DNA from: Tachypleus tridentatus
Taxonomy: Eukaryota > Arthropoda > Merostomata > Xiphosura > Limulidae
Length of the DNA stretch: 64,000 nucleotides
Assembly (NCBI RefSeq): GCF_004210375.1
Contig: NC_134832.1
Location: 156,795,592 to 156,859,591, forward strand
Direction of reading: 5' to 3'
Part shown: piece after piece, positions 59,231 through 64,000 of the stretch
Layout: each line of letters opens with the position of its first letter
Numbering within the stretch: position 1 is the first letter of the stretch
Translations under genes and position numbers: made by a program
Notes under the pieces: model-generated
Told to the model about the DNA's origin: nothing
The model's database searches: none
Seen by the model: only the letters and a program-made list of their open reading frames with translations

Positions 59231-59589
59231 GTTTAAGAAGCATTATTTAAACTGATAACTGTTTTAATAATTACTTTGGTGAACTAAAGTTGGTGTACAC
59301 TTTGTTCACTACAGAATATTGGAAATTTAAATATAGGTGAAACTTTGCAACTCTTTTTAGGATAATAAATAACATACGAAGGTTCCTCTATCAAAAACAG
59401 CATTCCAGGGCACACTTTAACGGTAAGTCTGAATGCAATTACGCTAAAACCAGGATTTCTATTCCCGTGGTAAGCACAACACATGCAACTAATTGTACAG
59501 TTTTATGCTTAATAACAAATAAGCAATTTTTTAATTAACCATTAAACCTAGTTAAGGCTCAAAGCGAGAATTAATGCATAAGTATATTT
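59231..59589. other. intergenic-type DNA
   Basis: No supported feature. Confidence 0.5.
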
Positions 59590-59856
59590 TTGTTTGTTTT
59601 GAAATTTTACGCAAAGTTACACTAAGGATATCTGCGCTAGCCGTCCCTAATATTCCAGGGTAGAGGGAAGGAAGTTAGTCATCACCACCCACCGCCAAAT
59701 CTTAGGCTACTCTTTTGTTAACGAATAGTGAGATTGACCTCGCGTTATAACACCCCTACGGCTGAAGAGACGAGCAACTTTGGTGTGACGAAATTTCGAA
59801 CCCGCAACCATCAGATTACGAGTCGAACGCCTTAACCACCTGGCCATGTCAGGCTA
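59590..59856 (-). mobile_element. SINE type 1
   Basis: Minus-strand copy with complete head (TGGCCAGGTGGTTAAGGCG and B-box GGGTTCGAAAT). The anticodon-loop region reads CTCGTAATC, where 25103 has CTCATAATC. Confidence 0.92.
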
Positions 59857-60110
59857 TAAGTTTATTACGAGCCATCCTAGAAGTTTAACTAAAAAAACAC
59901 ACATCTGAAATGTTATCTTGATAAACGTATCTTCAGTAAATGAAAGAAAAAAAAACCCGAAGCAATTAACTTTTTGCCGTCTTTCGAATTTATAGTGCAC
60001 AGCAGAGGGATTTAATATTTTTACCATAAAGTACATAAAGATATAAACAAAACAAAACAAAATGATCTACGCATTCCAAATGATTACAGTATTTTGGTTT
60101 CTGTTGTTGT

Positions 60111-60885
60111 AGCGCTTGTTGGTCCTGAGTTTTGGATTTATTTACTTTGTTTTAATCTTCGAGCGCTTCTTGGTCACGGGTCTTGGATTTATTTACTTTG
60201 TTTTACACTTGGGGCGCTTTGTCCTGGTCTTGGATTTATTTTGTTTTACTCTTCGAGCGCTTCTTGGTCCCAGAATCTTGGATTTCATTACATTGTTTTA
60301 CTTTGGAGCCTTGTTGGTCCCGGTCTTGGATTTCATTACTTTGTTTTACTCTTGGAACGCTTCTTGGTCCTGGGTCTTGATTTCATTACATTGTGTTACT
60401 CTTGAGCGCTTTGGTCCCGGGTCTTGGATTTATTTACTTTGTTTTACTCTTGGAGCGCTTCTTGGTCCCGGGTCTTGATTTATTTACTTTTGTTTTACTC
60501 TTCGAGCGCTTCTTGGTCCTGGGTCTTGGATTTCATTACTTTGTTTTACTCTTCGAGCGCTTCTTGGTCCGGGTCTTGGATTTATTTTGTTACTTTGTTT
60601 TACTCTTCGATCGCTTGTTGGTCCGGGTCTTGATTTATTTACTTTGTTTTACTCTTCGAGCGCTTCTTGGTCCTGGGTCTTGGATTTATTTACTTTGTTT
60701 TTACTCTTGGGGCGCTTCTGGTCCCGGATCTTGGATTTATTTACTTTGTTTTACTCTTGGGGCGCTTCTTAGTCCAGGTTTTGGATTTAATTACTTTGTT
60801 TTATTCTTGGAGCTTATTGGACCCGGGTCTTGGATTTACTTACTTTGTTTTACTCTTCGACTTGTTGGTCTCGGTTTTAGATATC
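60111..60885 (+). repeat. ~50-bp minisatellite, ~15 copies
   Basis: Unit TCTTGGATTTATTTACTTTG, TTTTACTCTTCGAGCGCTTC, TTGGTCCTGGG with one- to three-base indels per copy. Two variants (CTTCGAGCGC and CTTGGAGCGC/CTTGGGGCGC) are interspersed. The long plus-strand ORF here (60393-60944) is a by-product of repeats and changes frame between copies. Confidence 0.95.
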
Positions 60886-60919
60886 TACTTTCGACGTATT
60901 TCCTTTATTGTTTCCCGGC

Positions 60920-61192
60920 GGGCCTGGCATGGCCAAGCGCGTAAGGCGTGCGACTCGTAATCCGAGGGTCGCGGATTCGCATCCCCGTCGCGCTAAGCAT
61001 GCTCGCCCTCCCAGCGTGGGGTGTATAATGTGACGGTCAATCCCACTATTCGTTGGTAAAAGAGTAGCCCAAGAGTTGGCGGTGGGTGGTGATGACTTTC
61101 CCTCTAGTCTTACACTACTAAATTAGGGACGGCTAGCACAGATAGCCCTGAGTAGCTTAGTGCGAAATTCTAAAACAAACAAACAAACAAAT
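60920..61192 (+). mobile_element. SINE type 1 (complete)
   Basis: GGCCTGGCATGGCCAAGCGC, GCGACTCGTAATCCGAGGGT, body and (CAAA)n tail near 61175-61192. The B-box reads GGATTCGCATCC. Confidence 0.94.
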
Positions 61193-61684
61193 TCTTCCGG
61201 CGTCTTTACAGGCCCCTCCCCAGACTCCGACGAAATCTAGCTTGAAAGTCTTTAATGTTTTGAGGGGTTTGCTTTTTCTCCTGCCTTAACGTTTGTAGCG
61301 GTTTACTGGTGTGTCGTCCAGATATGCGATATAAATTAATTGACTCTAAAAGAGTCAATTCTCACTTATTAGAGACTTGAAAACCTCAGCCTATCTTGTC
61401 TCTCGTCAATAACAAAATTCGCATTTTGTTGTTTTGTATCGTAAGTTGAAAATTTCCTCCATAAGAAGTGTAAAATATGCGATAACCTGAAGCGAATGTT
61501 ACATTAACTAAGTGAAACAAAGCTCGTGCTAAGCGTGAGTTATTACTGTTAGTCCTTGGGAGTGAACCTTGTAGGAAATGTTTATAATTATTATTATATT
61601 TATTAGTGTTACCTAATTTAATCTCGCCTAAAAATTCTAAGTTTTGCATTTTTGGTTACCTTTATTATAATAATAATAATAGTG
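61193..61684. other. intergenic-type DNA
   Basis: A perfect small hairpin TTGACTCTAAAAGAGTCAA lies at about 61340. Otherwise nothing recognised. Confidence 0.5.
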
Positions 61685-61961
61685 TTTGGTTTGTTTTGAA
61701 TTTCACGCAAAGCTACACGAAGGCTATCTGCGCTAGCCGTTCCTAATTTAGCAGTGTAAGACAAGGGGAAAGGCAGCTGGTCATCAAGTCATCACCACCC
61801 ACCGCCAACTCGTAAGCTACTCTTTTACCAATGAATAGTGGGATTGGCCGTCACTTATAACGCCCCTACGGCTGAAAGGGCGGGCATGTTTCGTGTGACG
61901 GAGATTCGAACCCGTTACCCTCAGATTATGAGTCGAGTACTTTAACAACCTGGCCATGCTG
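61685..61961 (-). mobile_element. SINE type 1
   Basis: Minus-strand, near-complete copy. An extra ATCAAGTC duplicates part of the body near 61785. Loop CTCATAATC; B-box GGGTTCGAATC. Confidence 0.92.
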
Positions 61962-62077
61962 TACTCCCGTTGTTTATGTACCTAATTCATTCTTACTTGC
62001 CATGTTGTACAAATAAATTGTAATAATTCTCGTAATCATTTAATATTAATAAACCATTCTTAGAAATTCAATGTATC

Positions 62078-62228
62078 ATATTCTGATTCACTTTTAATAA
62101 TATTAGTACATATTCTCTAGTTGACTTAATATGTATTAATTATAATTAACTTCAATTCTGATTTACTTTTAATAATTAGTTCATATTCTCTAGTTAACTT
62201 AATATGTATTAATTATAATCAATTTCAA
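62078..62228. repeat. ~73-bp direct duplication
   Basis: Two adjacent copies of TTCTGATT(C/T)ACTTTTAATAAT... ATATTCTCTAGTT(G/A)ACTTAATATGTATTAATTATAAT (key blocks quoted in part). They differ by a 5-bp indel and a few substitutions. Confidence 0.85.
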
Positions 62229-63129
62229 ATTTTCTTGAACCCTATTCAAGGGACGTGAAACAAAAACGATTGTGCGTCAAGGATTTAAACAACCTTAATG
62301 TGGGCTTTAAATTAAGATATGTTGTGTATCGAAAAGATATTACTTAATATTTACAAAAATAAATATTCAACTGTAAGTATTAGCTGTTACTGCAAGAGGG
62401 AATAGGTGTGTAACAGTATAATGTTACATTTAATTAGAACCAATATTCAGAGCATTTATTGTACAGGAAAATAGAAAAACAAAGATGATTTTAAATATCT
62501 GTATATTTTTATTGGTGATATTAACATATCGTTTCGTCCAACTGTTTGAAAGCGTCTTTTTATGTTTATATTATTCATACGACACAAATATATATTTACA
62601 CAAACAAAAGTGTAAAAGTCTTGAACGCGGTTTCTAATTTATTATGACGCACACGCACTGGGAAAGTCACTACCCTATTTTAAATACCCATTTGGACATG
62701 CCCACAATATGTTAAAACAAGTTAAGAACTCTGACTTCTAAATCTACATATTATTCATACATTCTACATAATATTAACAAAACAGTGTTATATATATATG
62801 ACTGATAATATAGTTTTGCAATATTTTGTTATATTAAAATGTAATTTAAAAGAGCAAATATTTTAGCACACCATCTAAAGGTTGAAAAGCTAATACTATA
62901 TATATCGTAAGGAAACAGAACAGGTTATTATTTTTCGAAAAATCTTAAAATATCTTCTTTTGGTTATATAATTTTTTAATGTTCTGTAATTCAGGACATT
63001 TGTTAAAATTAAATTGAGGTTTAATATTAAAGTGAAATATTAATATAGATGAGCGAAATATGTGGTTGTGAACGTGTACGATACTATACAAGTAATCTAT
63101 AATGAAAAAAATAAAGTGAATATGCGTGC
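62229..63129. other. AT-rich intergenic-type DNA
   Basis: No supported gene or repeat. Confidence 0.5.
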
Positions 63130-63139
63130 TCAGTATGTT

Positions 63140-63245
63140 CTGTACTGTGTACATCCATACTAGGATGAACAACGGAAGTCGAAACGTTGTTCTGTACTTT
63201 ATTTTCCCATACCAGTCGTCTTGGGAATACAAAATGTATATTGGT
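63140..63245 (+). mobile_element. PLE terminal-repeat fragment
   Basis: AAGTCGAAACGTTGTTCTGT, ACTTTATTTTCCCATACCAG and TCTTGGGAATACAAAATG follow the order of the family terminus (GAAACGTTGTTC, CCCATACCAG, TTGAGATAC). The hammerhead CTGANGA core is missing. Upstream GAACAACG forms a short palindrome with CGTTGTTC. Confidence 0.65.
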
Positions 63246-64000
63246 TTTTTACATCTGCTGGTTTTATTACAGCACTCAGAAACCCAACTAAGTACACAGA
63301 GTTGCATTAACCATTGTTAATATACTTAATATTTTTGTGATCCAATACTAACTTGGGAGCGCGTACACCCGATCCGCTTTCATTTATTCATCAGGATTTA
63401 TACCAGACTATCTTCAAATTAAATTATTTTAGGCAGAATTAAATTACGTGGTCTAATGCCAGTTGAAAGGGTTTGACTTCCTGAATCTTAAGCTGTAATT
63501 AAATGTGAAATTCATAAAGGGATGACAGAGCTACGAGTTAAACGTTTGTACAAACTCGGTGCTATTTCTTCAGCAAATGACAAACACTTCAAACCTCCTA
63601 CAACACTTACATAGTTTGAGTAACGCTTTGAGGTCCCAGCTATACTGTTCAAAACAAGAAACGCAAAACGGATTTTTTTATTTTAAAGAGTATATATATA
63701 TTAACGTTACAAGCTCAGAGTATGTGATGTTACACGTGTTAAGGCACTGATTGTCAGACCAAAATGACAATAAAAGTTTTGCACTTTAATAAGGGAGGAA
63801 AACATCGGATTTTTCGCCAAAACGCATGGGTGTCCAATAAATTTGTTTGAGAGATATGCATGTTCTGCAAATGCAACATGTGCAAAATCCCTATGAAAGT
63901 GACGGGTTCTCGGTTTTCATAGCTCAGTGTTAAGCCACTGACACGCAATACAGTTACGCCAAGATTGACTGAAGCACAAAGTAACAACGCCACTGGTCGC
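63246..64000. other. intergenic-type DNA at window end
   Basis: No gene or repeat recognised. Confidence 0.5.

Noticed and set aside
60393-60944. 183-codon hydrophobic ORF resembling a membrane protein
   Set aside because: It is a product of a T-rich ~50-bp minisatellite. Several overlapping frames look equally open.

Overview
This is eukaryotic, AT-rich, repeat-dominated genomic DNA from an animal. Two abundant tRNA-derived SINE types (one with a tRNA-like head, a conserved middle block and a tail rich in AAAC-type repeats) look like those I associate with horseshoe crab (Xiphosura) genomes. A chelicerate or horseshoe-crab origin is therefore my best guess, but it rests on recognition, not on a search.

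The one host gene I can support is on the minus strand. Six small exons between 16959 and 44384 join in phase to give the first ~209 codons of a tomosyn / syntaxin-binding protein 5 orthologue (STXBP5), a WD40-propeller SNARE regulator. Exon 1 (44238-44384) carries the ATG. Later exons must lie to the left of this window, beyond the satellite and the assembly gap. The first intron alone is 18.1 kb and is swollen by transposons. No other host gene was recognised.

Layout. 1-10101: an almost pure 35-bp satellite array ending in a 500-N gap (10102-10601). 10602-16958: repeat-rich DNA downstream of exon 6, with a 49-bp minisatellite, a 5'-truncated LINE with target-site duplication (TSD), a reverse transcriptase fragment and a Penelope-like foldback. 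16959-26091: tomosyn exons 6 to 2 in introns carrying a Penelope-like (PLE) inverted dyad, a partial exon-5 duplication, a 57-bp repeat, a 35-bp minisatellite and a SINE. 26092-44237 (intron 1): an I-like LINE (26215-32883, TSD-flanked) into which a hAT transposon (29235-32283) has inserted, then A/G-rich unclassified repeats, then a full-length but decayed LINE (36564-42872, 11-bp TSD), then a foldback. 44238-44830: exon 1 and putative promoter. 44830-64000: intergenic-looking DNA with SINEs, a Tc1-like relic inside a 53-bp minisatellite, more unclassified repeat, a decayed plus-strand non-LTR element, two further LINE fragments, PLE relics, 39-bp and ~50-bp minisatellites.

All transposon reading frames seen are broken by stops or frameshifts, so nothing here looks autonomous today. 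The most unusual signals are hammerhead-ribozyme-like motifs in the PLE termini (best at 15984-16024, minus), a decayed duplicate splice-acceptor half of tomosyn exon 5, and the LINE/hAT nest, whose history can be read from matching flanking duplications.
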